A DNA stretch of 64,000 bases from Sphaerimonospora sp050942215 (lineage in GTDB: Bacteria; Actinomycetota; Actinomycetes; Streptosporangiales; Streptosporangiaceae): contig NZ_CP192056.1 of assembly GCF_050942215.1 (NCBI RefSeq), positions 6,138,001 to 6,202,000 of the forward strand. Reading direction: 5' to 3'. This document shows, one piece after another, positions 25,624-34,814 of this stretch. Both the position numbers and the translations under genes were made by a program. The notes under the pieces were generated by a model that ran no database searches, had not been told where the DNA came from, and saw only the letters and a program-made list of their open reading frames with translations. Each line of letters starts with the position of its first letter. Positions within the stretch are counted from its first letter, which is position 1.

Positions 25624-26868
25624 TTAGCCCAGCGCGGGCCAGGAGATCGTGACCAGGCCGTGGGTCTTGGGGAAGACCGCGGTGCCCTGGGGAAGGTGGG
25701 TGTGGTCGCTGCCGGTCGGCCAGAAGGCGAAGGTGGGGGCCGGGCCGCTGCGCGCCTGCCGATCCCAGGCCTGGATCTGCTCGACCATGGCGATCGCGGC
25801 CTCGGTGCCGTGCACCCCGTAGGCACGTGCTCCGAACTCCACGCCCTCGCCCTCCAGCGCGGGGCGTATCGCCAGATAGGCGAAGGAGTCACCACGCACG
25901 ACGCCGAAGGGGAACCACGTGCCGCGCTCGTTCGCCAGATCGGTTCCCTCGTCCACGGCGAGCTTGCAGAACCCCGGTAGGAAGCCGGCGAACCACAGGT
26001 GCAGGTCGGCGAACGACACCCGGTTCTTGATCGTGACACCGGACCACAGTTCGGTTCTCTTGGTCGCCAGCACCCCGTCCAGCAGGTTCGGATCCTCCGG
26101 CGCCCTGTCGTCGAACCGCAGCTTGACCGTACGGCCTTGGGCGTCGGGGAGCAGGAAGATCCGCTCGGGGTGCTCGCCTTCGCCTTGCATCGCGACGAAT
26201 CCGCACACCTCGGCGGAGGTGCTCACCAGGTGGTCTGCCTCCCGGCGGAAGGCGATCGAGCGGGTGATGCCGTTCATCCGCAACGGCACGACCAGGGTCC
26301 CGTTGTCGGCCAGTTGCTCCAGCCAGGCCGGTGGAATGTCCCATGCGCCGACAGTCACGATGACCGCGTCGAACGGCCCGGCCTCGGGCACCCCCTGCTC
26401 GGCGTCGCCCTGCACGACCGTGACGGCGTCGCCGTACCCGGTCGCCTCCAGCAGAGCGCGGGCCCGCTCGGTCACCTCCGGGTCGATGTCCATGCTGATC
26501 ACACGGCCGGTCGTACCGACGACTTCGGCCAGCAGCGCGGCGTTGTAGCCGCCGGATCCTATTTCGAGCACGCTCTGGCCAGGGCCGAGCCTCGCCTGCT
26601 CGATCATCCGGGCCTGAATGAACGGCGCACTGACCGACGAGATGATCACACCGTGCTCGTCGGTCTTGGTCGCCACCGAGTCATCGGCGTTATAGGCCAC
26701 TTCCAGCGGCGTGCCCGGAGGTACGAACTCATGCCGCGGCACCGTGCGGAAGGCTCGCTCCACAACCTCAGAGGTGATCATGCCCTCGGCGCGAAGCTTG
26801 TCCGCCAGGGCGTTGCGGATCTCCACCGCCCGGTCGGAATCTTCGGACATGTCAACCGTCTTGGTCAT
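25624..26868 (-). CDS. FxLD-system methyltransferase (protein isoaspartate methyltransferase-like)
   Basis: A 414-residue protein whose N-terminal half is a PCMT-like SAM-dependent methyltransferase: V-L-E-I-G-S-G-G-Y-N-A-A for SAM binding, V-I-S-M-D-I-D-P-E-V after it, and S-V-S-A-P-F-I-Q-A upstream. The C-terminal half matches the extended domain of methyltransferases that accompany FxLD lanthipeptides, where they modify an Asp in the core. The start at 26868 has AGGGAG upstream. No lanthipeptide dehydratase or cyclase gene is in the window, so this enzyme looks orphaned. Confidence 0.85.
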   Translation of the reverse strand: MTKTVDMSEDSDRAVEIRNALADKLRAEGMITSEVVERAFRTVPRHEFVPPGTPLEVAYNADDSVATKTDEHGVIISSVSAPFIQARMIEQARLGPGQSVLEIGSGGYNAALLAEVVGTTGRVISMDIDPEVTERARALLEATGYGDAVTVVQGDAEQGVPEAGPFDAVIVTVGAWDIPPAWLEQLADNGTLVVPLRMNGITRSIAFRREADHLVSTSAEVCGFVAMQGEGEHPERIFLLPDAQGRTVKLRFDDRAPEDPNLLDGVLATKRTELWSGVTIKNRVSFADLHLWFAGFLPGFCKLAVDEGTDLANERGTWFPFGVVRGDSFAYLAIRPALEGEGVEFGARAYGVHGTEAAIAMVEQIQAWDRQARSGPAPTFAFWPTGSDHTHLPQGTAVFPKTHGLVTISWPALG

Positions 26869-27284
26869 GCGGCACTCCCTGTCTGTTATCTGCTGGATTT
26901 TGTTGAACTGATGGATTCCGGTCTGCTTTTCGCCCCGCTGCCGGTTATGTCCGGCAACGGGAGAGGACCGATGTCGCGGTGGAACTCTGCACGGCTCAGC
27001 CCTCTCTGCTTTCAAGCGGTTTCGTAGGTGGACGACTCCAGAGAACCGCAACCGAAGCGGGGAGAGTATGGGATCGAGGCTTGTGGAGTGGTCAAAGTGA
27101 TCAAAGATCGCCATCGGTTACGTTCGGCGCTTAGACAGGGAAATAGCCTCTGGCCATTCCCCCAGAGACCGCCGATGCTGGCGACTACGGTGACCTGCAC
27201 GAAGCGATGACCGACCCAGCCGCGGAGCATGTCGGGCAAATTGGACCAGAGTGGCTAAAATCGCTTGGCTAGCGGAGGCGCATC
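26869..27284. other. Divergent intergenic region
   Basis: This 416-base gap separates the FxLD methyltransferase (minus) from the TPR regulator (plus) and should contain promoters for both. Short open frames are present but lack coding character. I see no repeat or structured RNA. Confidence 0.4.
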
Positions 27285-28664
27285 ATGGCACGCGAACGCA
27301 ATGAACAGCTCGCCACGCTCCTACAGGAGGCCGGCTGGTCACGGGCGCAGGCCGCAAGCGCGTTCAACCGCATCGCCCAAGAGAACAACCTGCACGATTA
27401 CGCACATATCGGCCGTTCCCATGTCAGTATGTGGGTCAGTGGGACAAAACCGTCCGGCGCGGCCCCCATAATCTTGTCACAGGCGCTGTCCCGTCGCCTG
27501 AGGCGTGTCATCACACCAGAGGAGCTCGGGTTCACAACCCACGCCCCGGCAGAGGAGGCGCTGGAGTGGCACACCGACCCATTGACCACGCTGACCGACC
27601 TGGGGAGAACGGACGTGGACGCGGACCGTAGAAGCCTGCTGAGCGGCGCGGTGTACTCAGTTGCCGCCCTGGCACTCCCCGACCAAAGCTGGTGGGAGAG
27701 CATGGCGGAGCAGCAGCCTGTGCCGGCCAAGCCTCAACGTATCGGACGCGGTGATGTGGCGGCTGTCCAGCAACTCACCGCAGCCTTCTCCCGGATCGAC
27801 CAGCAGCGCGGAGGCGGCCACGGCAGGAAGGCTCTGGTGCAGTACCTGCAATCGGACGTCGCCGCCTTCCTACGGGGAACGTTTCCGAACGAGCAGGTCC
27901 GGCGCGACATGTTCTCCGCCGCCGCCGAACTGGCTTACCTGTCGGGATGGATGGGGTTCGACAACGGCGAGCACCCCCTAGCGCAGCGGTACTTCATCCT
28001 GGCCGTGAAGCTGGCCGCGCGCGCCGGAAACCCTCCGTTGACCGGCCACATCCTGCGCGCCATGGCGCACCAGGCCATCGACCTCGGATTCTTCGCCCAG
28101 GGCCTCGCGCTGTCCACCGCCTCGATACAGGGTCAGCGCTACGCCTCGGCGACCCCCCGCGAGCGGGCGCTGCTCGGCGTCGTCCACGCCCGCGCCCTGG
28201 CCGCCAACGGCGACAAGCAGTCCGCGTCCAAGGCCCTACTCACGGCCGAAGACGATCTCGCATCGGCCAGTGAAGGCATCGAGGAGCCTCAGCGAACGTT
28301 CTTCTTCGGCGAAGCCTCCCTCGCCCACGAGACCGCCTGCACGTTGCGGGACTGCGGCGACCATCAGGGCGCCATCCGTCAGTTCAGGCGCAGCGTACGG
28401 ACCCGGGGAGAGGCCTTCCGGCGCACACACGTGGTGACGCTCGGATACCTGGGCGCCACACAGATCACGAACGGCGGCGTGGAAGAGGCGTGCGCCACCT
28501 GGAGCACCGCTCTTGACATGCTGGAGGAGGGGATCTCTTCCGGACGGGCTCGGCAAGCGGCTCTCGACATGCGCACCCTGCTCTCGCCCTACCGGCGCCG
28601 CAAGATCCCGGCCATCACCGAGCTGGATGCCCGAGCCGCCGCCTACCTGGCTCGCATACATTGA
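27285..28664 (+). CDS. Tetratricopeptide-repeat regulator with N-terminal HTH
   Basis: A 459-residue protein of the actinobacterial XRE/TPR type: an N-terminal DNA-binding region (W-S-R-A-Q-A-A-S-A-F-N-R and S-H-V-S-M-W-V-S-G), then helical TPR-like repeats to the end. GGAGG six bases before the ATG fixes the start. These proteins are frequent next to peptide or secondary-metabolite genes. It is divergent from the FxLD methyltransferase and may regulate it. Confidence 0.85.
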   Translation: MARERNEQLATLLQEAGWSRAQAASAFNRIAQENNLHDYAHIGRSHVSMWVSGTKPSGAAPIILSQALSRRLRRVITPEELGFTTHAPAEEALEWHTDPLTTLTDLGRTDVDADRRSLLSGAVYSVAALALPDQSWWESMAEQQPVPAKPQRIGRGDVAAVQQLTAAFSRIDQQRGGGHGRKALVQYLQSDVAAFLRGTFPNEQVRRDMFSAAAELAYLSGWMGFDNGEHPLAQRYFILAVKLAARAGNPPLTGHILRAMAHQAIDLGFFAQGLALSTASIQGQRYASATPRERALLGVVHARALAANGDKQSASKALLTAEDDLASASEGIEEPQRTFFFGEASLAHETACTLRDCGDHQGAIRQFRRSVRTRGEAFRRTHVVTLGYLGATQITNGGVEEACATWSTALDMLEEGISSGRARQAALDMRTLLSPYRRRKIPAITELDARAAAYLARIH

Positions 28665-28695
28665 TCACCTGAACGACGAAGGGATGAGGACGACC

Positions 28696-29172
28696 ATGGC
28701 TCAATCTTTGACGATCAAGCCCATCGGCATCGTGGTCGGCGGACGCATCGACCCCACCGACGATCTCTGGAGCGGCACGGCGATCATCCGTCTGAACCCC
28801 GACTTCCCTCCCGAGGTCGTCCAAGGCCTTGAGGTGTTCTCCCACCTGTTGGTCGTCTGGCACTTCCACAAGGCCTCCCCCGACGACGTCGCCCTGCACG
28901 CGCGCAGCCCCCGCAACAACCCCAGGTGGCCGACCACCGGCACCTTCGTCCACCGCAACCACCGCCGCCCGAACCAACTCGCCCAGTCCTTCCCCAGACT
29001 GTTGAAGGTCGACGGCCTGGACCTCCACGTGACCGACCTGGACGCCATCGACGGCAGCCCCGTCTACGACCTCGCGCCGTACTTCAAAGAGATGGGCCCC
29101 CGCGGCGAAATACGCCAACCCGACTGGCCCGGCGAGATGCTCAAGAACTACTGGGCCGACCCGCAAACCTAA
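28696..29172 (+). CDS. TrmO/TsaA-like tRNA methyltransferase family protein
   Basis: A 158-residue protein with the TsaA beta-barrel pattern: I-K-P-I-G-I-V at the start, L-E-V-F-S-H-L-L-V-V-W-H-F-H in the middle, A-R-S-P-R-N-N-P and V-Y-D-L-A-P-Y at the end. TrmO methylates t6A37 in some tRNAs; actinobacterial relatives may have other substrates. GAGGA before the ATG at 28696 supports this start over ATG 28684. Confidence 0.85.
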   Translation: MAQSLTIKPIGIVVGGRIDPTDDLWSGTAIIRLNPDFPPEVVQGLEVFSHLLVVWHFHKASPDDVALHARSPRNNPRWPTTGTFVHRNHRRPNQLAQSFPRLLKVDGLDLHVTDLDAIDGSPVYDLAPYFKEMGPRGEIRQPDWPGEMLKNYWADPQT

Positions 29173-29371
29173 ACTGAAGGTCGGCCGACCATGGCCATCA
29201 GCAGATTGACCGTGCAGCCGAAGCTCTCCGCTCTGTCGTCGGACTGCCCTCGGGTGCACCGATTTGGGGCGTCCGCAGCCCCCGACAACCGCGGCTCAGA
29301 CCAGCTGATCCGAAAGCTCGGTGTGATCGAGGAAGGCAGTATCTGCAACCCCTTCCTCGTACCGGCGCAGC

Positions 29372-29617
29372 TCACACGAGTAGGTCGTGGTCCTTGGCCC
29401 CCAGAGCTTCGAGAAGGCTGAGGATCGTGAAGTATCCCGGCTCGACTACAGCCGCCGTCTCGATCTTCCTCAGAGTCGACAGCGCGATTTCTGCGCTGGC
29501 AGCCAGTTGCTGCTGCGTATAGCCCCTCTGCATGCGGAGCTCTCTCAGGCGCTGTCCCAGACGTACCGCTTGCGCGGCATATCTGCTTTCAGCTCGCTTT
29601 CTTCGCCCCGGACCCAC
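29372..29617 (-). CDS. Small XRE-family DNA-binding protein
   Basis: An 81-residue protein that is essentially one helix-turn-helix: L-R-E-L-R-M-Q-R-G-Y-T-Q-Q-Q-L-A-A-S-A-E-I-A-L-S in several helices, followed by I-L-S-L-L-E-A-L. GTG start. It faces away from the DUF5131/TcmP pair with 102 bases between, a usual arrangement for a repressor of the divergent genes. Confidence 0.82.
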   Translation of the reverse strand: MGPGRRKRAESRYAAQAVRLGQRLRELRMQRGYTQQQLAASAEIALSTLRKIETAAVVEPGYFTILSLLEALGAKDHDLLV

Positions 29618-29644
29618 CAGACCACCGATCGGAGTGATAAATTA

Positions 29645-29689
29645 ATAGCGCTTAAACTTTACACCACTGATAGCGTGGAACGGGCTATC
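29645..29689. promoter_or_regulatory. Repeated ATAGC motifs upstream of DUF5131
   Basis: In an AT-rich patch, ATAGCG occurs at 29645-29650 and 29670-29675, and GATAGC at 29669-29674 forms an inverted repeat with GCTATC at 29684-29689 (9-base spacer). The location between a divergent XRE gene and its likely target genes suggests operator sites. Confidence 0.4.
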
Positions 29690-29719
29690 CGGCACACTGA
29701 GGGCCAAAGGGGCTAGGTC

Positions 29720-30517
29720 ATGGCTAGGCGAACGACAATCGAGTGGACCGAGGTCACGTGGAATCCCACGACTGGCTGTGATCAGATCTCTACCGGCTGC
29801 GACAACTGTTACGCGCTCGCGTTGGCCAAACGACTCAAGGCCATGGGTGCGGAGAAGTACCAGAAGGACGGCGATCCCCGAACGTCAGGCCCCGGGTTCG
29901 GCATAACCCTGCATCCGTCGGCTCTGCACCAGCCGTACTCATGGCGAACACCTCAGATAGTCTTCGTCAACTCGATGAGTGACTTGTTCCACGCCCGGGT
30001 TCCACTCGACTTCGTACGTCAGGTCTTCAAGGTCATCTCGGAGACACCCCAGCACACTTATCAGGTACTCACTAAGCGCTCCGCCCGCCTGAGAAAAGTC
30101 GCACATTTGCTCGAGTGGCCGGACAATTTGTGGATGGGCGTCTCGGTAGAGGACCGCGATGCGTTGTATCGGGCTGAGGACCTACGGGCAGTACCTGCTC
30201 GCACTAGATTCTTGTCCTGCGAGCCGCTGCTAGGCCCCTTGTCCGACCTTAAGCTGACGGGCTTGGATTGGGTCATAGTCGGCGGTGAAAGCGGGCCGGC
30301 GCATCGTCCCGTCTCGCCCGACTGGGTGCGGGAGATCCGCGATCTATGCCAGGAAAGCCAAGTACCGTTCTTCTTTAAGCAGTGGGGAGGTCGTACGCCC
30401 AAGGCAGGCGGCCGGCTACTTGACGGACGCACATGGGATGAGCTTCCCTCCTCCGCGAGACCTTTCGGTTCTGCGAAATCCCACATTGTGACCGCTACAG
30501 GGCAAGCGGCTCGGTAG
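29720..30517 (+). CDS. DUF5131 (phage Gp37/Gp68-like) three-Cys-motif protein
   Basis: A 265-residue protein with the family opening I-E-W-T-E-V-T-W-N-P and the three-Cys motif C20-x6-C27-x2-C30-Y-A, then F-V-N-S-M-S-D-L-F-H, V-L-T-K-R, W-M-G-V-S-V-E and V-G-G-E-S-G-P. The family has a radical-SAM-like Cys arrangement and occurs in phages and bacteria; function is unproven. It is 31 bases ahead of TcmP, its usual partner. Base composition is lower in GC than the surrounding host genes, consistent with transfer. Confidence 0.9.
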   Translation: MARRTTIEWTEVTWNPTTGCDQISTGCDNCYALALAKRLKAMGAEKYQKDGDPRTSGPGFGITLHPSALHQPYSWRTPQIVFVNSMSDLFHARVPLDFVRQVFKVISETPQHTYQVLTKRSARLRKVAHLLEWPDNLWMGVSVEDRDALYRAEDLRAVPARTRFLSCEPLLGPLSDLKLTGLDWVIVGGESGPAHRPVSPDWVREIRDLCQESQVPFFFKQWGGRTPKAGGRLLDGRTWDELPSSARPFGSAKSHIVTATGQAAR

Positions 30518-30548
30518 GAAAGCCGCAACAGTGGGTAGGAAGTGATGC

Positions 30549-31670
30549 ATGCCTACCCCCCAAACCCCGCTGTGGGACTGTGACCCCCATACGAAAGCCA
30601 AGCACGAACTTTTGCGCCGCTACCTTGAAGCATGGTTCCCCATCCTGCTTCAAGGCCCCCATGCGCGCGACGGGATCACCTACGCAGAAGGTTTCGCTGG
30701 ACCAGGGATCTACAAGGGGGGCGAACCGGGATCCCCGGTCGTCGCACTCCAGGTCTTCCTTCGCCAGCGACGCTTCCTCGATGCGGGCAAGCGGCTTAAT
30801 GTCATCCTGGTGGAAGAGGATGCCACTCGCTTGCAGCTACTCCGCAGCCAAGTCGAAGGCGCCGCCGCTCAGCATGGGAGCACCCCTCCCACGATGAACG
30901 TTAATTTCCACCAGGGTCGCTGTGCGGACGCTTTGGTCCCCGCCCTTCATGCTGCTGACGCGATGGCTGGGCCAACTTTCGCTTTCTTAGATAGCTGGGG
31001 TGGACCTGACATCCCGCTTGACATTGCGCGGGCTATCGCTAAGGCTCCCTCCAGTGAAGTCCTCGTGACATTCGGCACGCGCTTTTTGATGCAGTTTGGT
31101 AACGCCGAAGCCCATCAGGCGAAAGGCGATAGGGCCTTCGGCGGAACCTCCTGGCGCAAGGTCCGTGAACTACCTTCCCGGGAGAAGAAGAGCTTCCTCG
31201 TAAGCGCCTACCGCGACTCGCTCAATGCTGCAGGTTTCCCCTATGTCATCTCCTTTGAGATGCTCGACGAAGGTGGTCACGACCTTCACCTGGTCTTCGG
31301 GACCACCAGCCACAAGGGTCTGGAGAAGATGAAGGATGCAATGTGGAAGGTGGATCCCATACGTGGGGTGACCTTCCGCGATCCTAGAGACCCCGACCAG
31401 CTTCAATTCGAGTTCAGCTTCGACCCAGACACACGCCCATTGCAGCGGGCAATCCTTGATGAGCTGGCCAAGGGTGAACGGACACTAGAACAGCTCAAGG
31501 AATTCGCACTCCTGGAGACTGTATACCGCCCACCGCACGTCACGCCTGTCGTCAAGTACCTATTAGAACGCGGGATCGTCGTGCGCCATCCAACCCGTGG
31601 CCAGTTGAGCGGAGATAAGATAATTCGACTTGCTCCCGAAGAGCCAGCACGGATGGATACCCTCTTTTAA
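30549..31670 (+). CDS. tcmP: Three-Cys-motif partner protein TcmP
   Basis: A 373-residue protein with the TcmP blocks W-D-C-D-P-H-T-K-A-K-H-E-L-L, Y-A-E-G-F-A-G-P-G-I-Y, P-T-F-A-F-L-D-S-W-G and V-L-V-T-F-G-T-R-F. The fold has a methyltransferase-like character near the first Gly-rich loop. TcmP is defined by co-occurrence with the preceding three-Cys protein. The pair sits at the edge of the defence island, so a defence role is suggested by context only. AGGAAG precedes the ATG. Confidence 0.88.
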   Translation: MPTPQTPLWDCDPHTKAKHELLRRYLEAWFPILLQGPHARDGITYAEGFAGPGIYKGGEPGSPVVALQVFLRQRRFLDAGKRLNVILVEEDATRLQLLRSQVEGAAAQHGSTPPTMNVNFHQGRCADALVPALHAADAMAGPTFAFLDSWGGPDIPLDIARAIAKAPSSEVLVTFGTRFLMQFGNAEAHQAKGDRAFGGTSWRKVRELPSREKKSFLVSAYRDSLNAAGFPYVISFEMLDEGGHDLHLVFGTTSHKGLEKMKDAMWKVDPIRGVTFRDPRDPDQLQFEFSFDPDTRPLQRAILDELAKGERTLEQLKEFALLETVYRPPHVTPVVKYLLERGIVVRHPTRGQLSGDKIIRLAPEEPARMDTLF

Positions 31671-31849
31671 ATCCATGCGCGAAACACACAAAGGTGGCAC
31701 CTGGCAAGTGTAGAACGAGGGCTCACCCAACGAAGTCCGCTCACTTTCGAGCAGCCTGACCGCCAAGCGTCGCAACCGCTTATTCCTTTGGGAGCGGATG
31801 ATTCCGCAAAGCACAGTCTGCAGCGGGAACTAAATATTGTCATCCCTCC

Positions 31850-32041
31850 ATGCCTAGAATTCCGCTTCGAGTGCGGCTTCATCCAGAGGTCCTCCAGCTT
31901 TCTGCTGATGACAACGGGCCCCTCTACATGCCGCCGGAGTTGGCCGCCGAACGGCTCATGCAGCATCCTGCGGTGTCAAGCGCACACGGGCGCCTGTGCC
32001 GGTCGTGGCTGACCGTCATTGCGGAGCGGCGCGCGGCGTGA
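31850..32041 (+). CDS. Possible small protein, uncertain
   Basis: A 63-codon frame starting with ATG in the 390-base gap between tcmP and drmC. The encoded sequence has an amphipathic centre (Y-M-P-P-E-L-A-A-E-R-L) and plausible codon use. No ribosome binding site is evident and the family is unknown, so it may be a relic or chance. The rest of the gap holds nothing recognisable. Confidence 0.25.
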   Translation: MPRIPLRVRLHPEVLQLSADDNGPLYMPPELAAERLMQHPAVSSAHGRLCRSWLTVIAERRAA

Positions 32042-32062
32042 CGGACTACAGCTGACCGGGGA

Positions 32063-32851
32063 TCACTTGGCGGGGCGCAATGGACCGACTTCGGGCCGCA
32101 TGAGTGACCGGAAGTGTCCGACGAGTCTGCGCACCACATCGGGATCGCGGAGGACCACGCCGATTTCGAGGTTGTGGGCGAGCGCCCGGTCGGTTAGGTT
32201 CGCGCTGCCGAGAAGAGCCATGTCGTCGTCCGCGGCGACGACCTTCGCATGCAGCGCGGGAACCGAGCCCCCGGCCATCGGCCTGTCCGTCCAGGTCCAA
32301 AATTCGGCCAGCGGCCGGAGCTCCTCGAAAGCCTCGGTGGCCGCGGCACCGCCACGCAACGCGCCGCCCTCCTCAGCATTGCCTTCCAGGACCAGGTCGA
32401 TCTGGACACCCCGTCTGGCCGCTCTGACCAGTTCGCCCACTACCTCGGCGACGCCGAATGCGGCGAAGCTCACCACGAGCAACGACGTACGGCTGGCGCG
32501 GATCACCTCGATGATGACTGAGCTGGTAAGCCGGACCGGCACCTCATCGCTGTGCGGTCCACTGACCACGATGTCGGTTCTGCTGTGGTGTGCCTCATCA
32601 TGAATTCGGGACGCGGTCTCAAGCGCCAGCGCCACCGCCGCACCCGACGGCGGCGGATCGGCCTCTGACCAGGTGGCGAGGAGCCGGGCCGCCCGGGCGT
32701 CCATACCAATCCCGGTTCTGGCCCGGGCGAGCAGCCCTCGCAGCGCGGGATGCGGTGTGGGGTGAGCCCGCAGGACCCGCGCCCATGCCCGCACGTGCGC
32801 AGATGGAAGCTCCCGAGCGAGCGCCGCGATGACGGCGGGCAGGTCGCTCAT
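32063..32851 (-). CDS. drmC: DISARM protein DrmC (phospholipase D-like)
   Basis: A 262-residue protein with one HKD motif, H-A-K near residue 200 followed by G-S-A-N-L-T-D and H-N-L-E-I-G, as in DrmC. The N-terminal half is helical. DrmC is a PLD-fold component that is dispensable in characterised DISARM systems. It is the last gene of the drmD-drmMI-drmA-drmB-drmC set and lies 121 bases after drmB. Confidence 0.9.
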   Translation of the reverse strand: MSDLPAVIAALARELPSAHVRAWARVLRAHPTPHPALRGLLARARTGIGMDARAARLLATWSEADPPPSGAAVALALETASRIHDEAHHSRTDIVVSGPHSDEVPVRLTSSVIIEVIRASRTSLLVVSFAAFGVAEVVGELVRAARRGVQIDLVLEGNAEEGGALRGGAAATEAFEELRPLAEFWTWTDRPMAGGSVPALHAKVVAADDDMALLGSANLTDRALAHNLEIGVVLRDPDVVRRLVGHFRSLMRPEVGPLRPAK

Positions 32852-32972
32852 GACCGCGACGGACCACGCACGGCGCTGAACCCCCTGCCCACGGCGTTGA
32901 AGGCACTGCCCCGGTCGCGTGGCGCGCCTCCCACGCCAAATGTGTCACTCACCATGGCGGATGGGTCACCGC

Positions 32973-34814
32973 TCATGGTGCAGCCAAGAAGCCGATGCCT
33001 AAGTCTCTGACGGTGTCGACGAGGAGCGCCCGGTCCAGGTAATGGTTTCCCCTTTCGCATGAGGTCTCGGATGCGAACAGGCAGGCGTGGCAGGCCGAGC
33101 CGTACAGGTGGCCGTGTTCGCGCGGGTCGCGCTCGGCGCAGAGCGGGTCGGAGCTGCACAGCCGCGCGGCGTCCAGCGCCTGCTCGATGAGCGTGCCGAG
33201 GCGGTCCCGCCGGCCCAAGGTCACCAGGCCGCCCAGCGTGCCCTCGCTGTCCGGGGCAGCGGTGTAGAGCAGCACTCCGGCCATGGGCTGGGCGTCGGTC
33301 CCGGCGTAGATCCGCTCGCCGATGCCGGCGGCGCTGTAGCCGCTCTCCAAGGCGAACTCCCGGATGAGCGCGTGGGCGAAGGTGTGTAGCAGCAGGTAGC
33401 GGGCGCCCGGCCAGTAGCCCGGTTCGAGCCGGCGCTGGGCCCGCCACCGGTCGTGTCCAGCGCGGAGCTGCTCGCACCGCCGCCGGACGTCGTTGCGCTG
33501 TTCCCAGTCGGCCAGCTCGTCCTCTCGGAAACGCAGGAAGATGCCCTCGCCGCGCATCTCCGCGCACGGCACCCAGGTGGGCCGGGCGATGGAGATCGGA
33601 GCGAAGCCGCCGTCGCCTGCGTCCTCGCCCCATTCGGGGGCGTCGATACGGGTGAAGCCGTACAGGGCCGACACCTTGCGCAGCCGAGTGACTAGGACGA
33701 CCTCCTCCAGCCACCGCTCGGTGCTGGCGGGCGGGCGTTCCTTCTCGATCGTGAAGTCGGGCAGCCTGACCGGCTGGGGGGCGGTGAAGGCGTTCCACTC
33801 GGGGGTCATTAGGTCCGACTCGTCGCCCTGGTCGTCGTCGCCGGAGCTTTCGGCACGCCGCCGGATCGCCTTCCAGACCTCATCGATCCCGTACTGTTCC
33901 AGCTCGCCCCAGCAGGCCAGGTTGGTCATGATCGCCTTACCTTGTTCCTCGGGGAGAGCGGCGACCATCTCCAGCGTCTTCCACAGCTCGGCGACTCGCT
34001 GGTCGACCTCGGCGTCGGCCTGCGGCAGGGTGAAGGCCGATAGCTGCATCCCGAACCAGCTGTTGGTGGCGCCAAGACCGAGTGTCCGGGTTTCCTCGCC
34101 GCAGCTGGCGAACTGGGCGGAGCGCAGGTGCGGGTGGCGTCCTCGGCAGCGTGGGAGGTTCGGGGTCATCTTCTCGCCGATCGCCTGGGCCATCGACCGG
34201 GGCTTGACACCGCAGGAGCACCTGACCCATAGGCTCGCCGCGTCACCTGTGGTGCCCTGCTCGTCGAGGGTGAGGGTGTGCCCGCTGTACTCGGGGACGG
34301 ATCCGTGGTGGGCGAAGAACATCCAGGGGAAATCGTCGAGGTGCCCCTGGGCGCAGGCGAGGACGAACCGGGCCGGTACCGCGGTGGGCCGCCCGCCTCC
34401 CCTGCCGCGGCAGCCGTGCACGTAGCGGATGCGATCCGGGGAGAACGGGTGCGTGACGAGCTCGAACACGCCGGTCTCCACCGGGGCCAGCAGACCGCAC
34501 TTGGTGTTAGTGCAGCGCAGCCAGCGCGGGAACAAGGTGACGGGCACGCCCACGCGGGTCCACTCGTCGAAGGGATCGGCCGTTTCGGGCGTGTAGGGCG
34601 GGGTGAGCAGCTTCTCCACCGGCGCCCGCAGCTTCGCGCGGACCGCTGCGAGCAGCCGCGCCTCCGGGACCTCCCGGCTCCCGTTCCGGTCCCACTCGTC
34701 CAGCCCACAGACCATTACCGAGAGGTTGGGCATGTCGGCGACCGCGCCCACCCCGTAGGTGTGCAGGAGCTGGTTGGGACGGAGCTCGCCGACCCGCAGG
34801 ATCGATCCGGTCAT
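32973..34814 (-). CDS. drmB: DISARM protein DrmB (DUF1998)
   Basis: A 613-residue protein beginning L-R-P-N-Q-L-L-H-T-Y-G-V-G-A, the DrmB N-terminus. Cys pairs near 98-105 and 198-202 and a C-terminal DUF1998 domain with a Cys cluster around 551-588 (C-x6-C ... C-x2-C ... C) suggest zinc binding. The ATG overlaps the drmA stop as ATGA. In DISARM, DrmA and DrmB form the core complex that recognises incoming DNA. All Cys clusters look intact. Confidence 0.93.
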   Translation of the reverse strand: MTGSILRVGELRPNQLLHTYGVGAVADMPNLSVMVCGLDEWDRNGSREVPEARLLAAVRAKLRAPVEKLLTPPYTPETADPFDEWTRVGVPVTLFPRWLRCTNTKCGLLAPVETGVFELVTHPFSPDRIRYVHGCRGRGGGRPTAVPARFVLACAQGHLDDFPWMFFAHHGSVPEYSGHTLTLDEQGTTGDAASLWVRCSCGVKPRSMAQAIGEKMTPNLPRCRGRHPHLRSAQFASCGEETRTLGLGATNSWFGMQLSAFTLPQADAEVDQRVAELWKTLEMVAALPEEQGKAIMTNLACWGELEQYGIDEVWKAIRRRAESSGDDDQGDESDLMTPEWNAFTAPQPVRLPDFTIEKERPPASTERWLEEVVLVTRLRKVSALYGFTRIDAPEWGEDAGDGGFAPISIARPTWVPCAEMRGEGIFLRFREDELADWEQRNDVRRRCEQLRAGHDRWRAQRRLEPGYWPGARYLLLHTFAHALIREFALESGYSAAGIGERIYAGTDAQPMAGVLLYTAAPDSEGTLGGLVTLGRRDRLGTLIEQALDAARLCSSDPLCAERDPREHGHLYGSACHACLFASETSCERGNHYLDRALLVDTVRDLGIGFLAAP

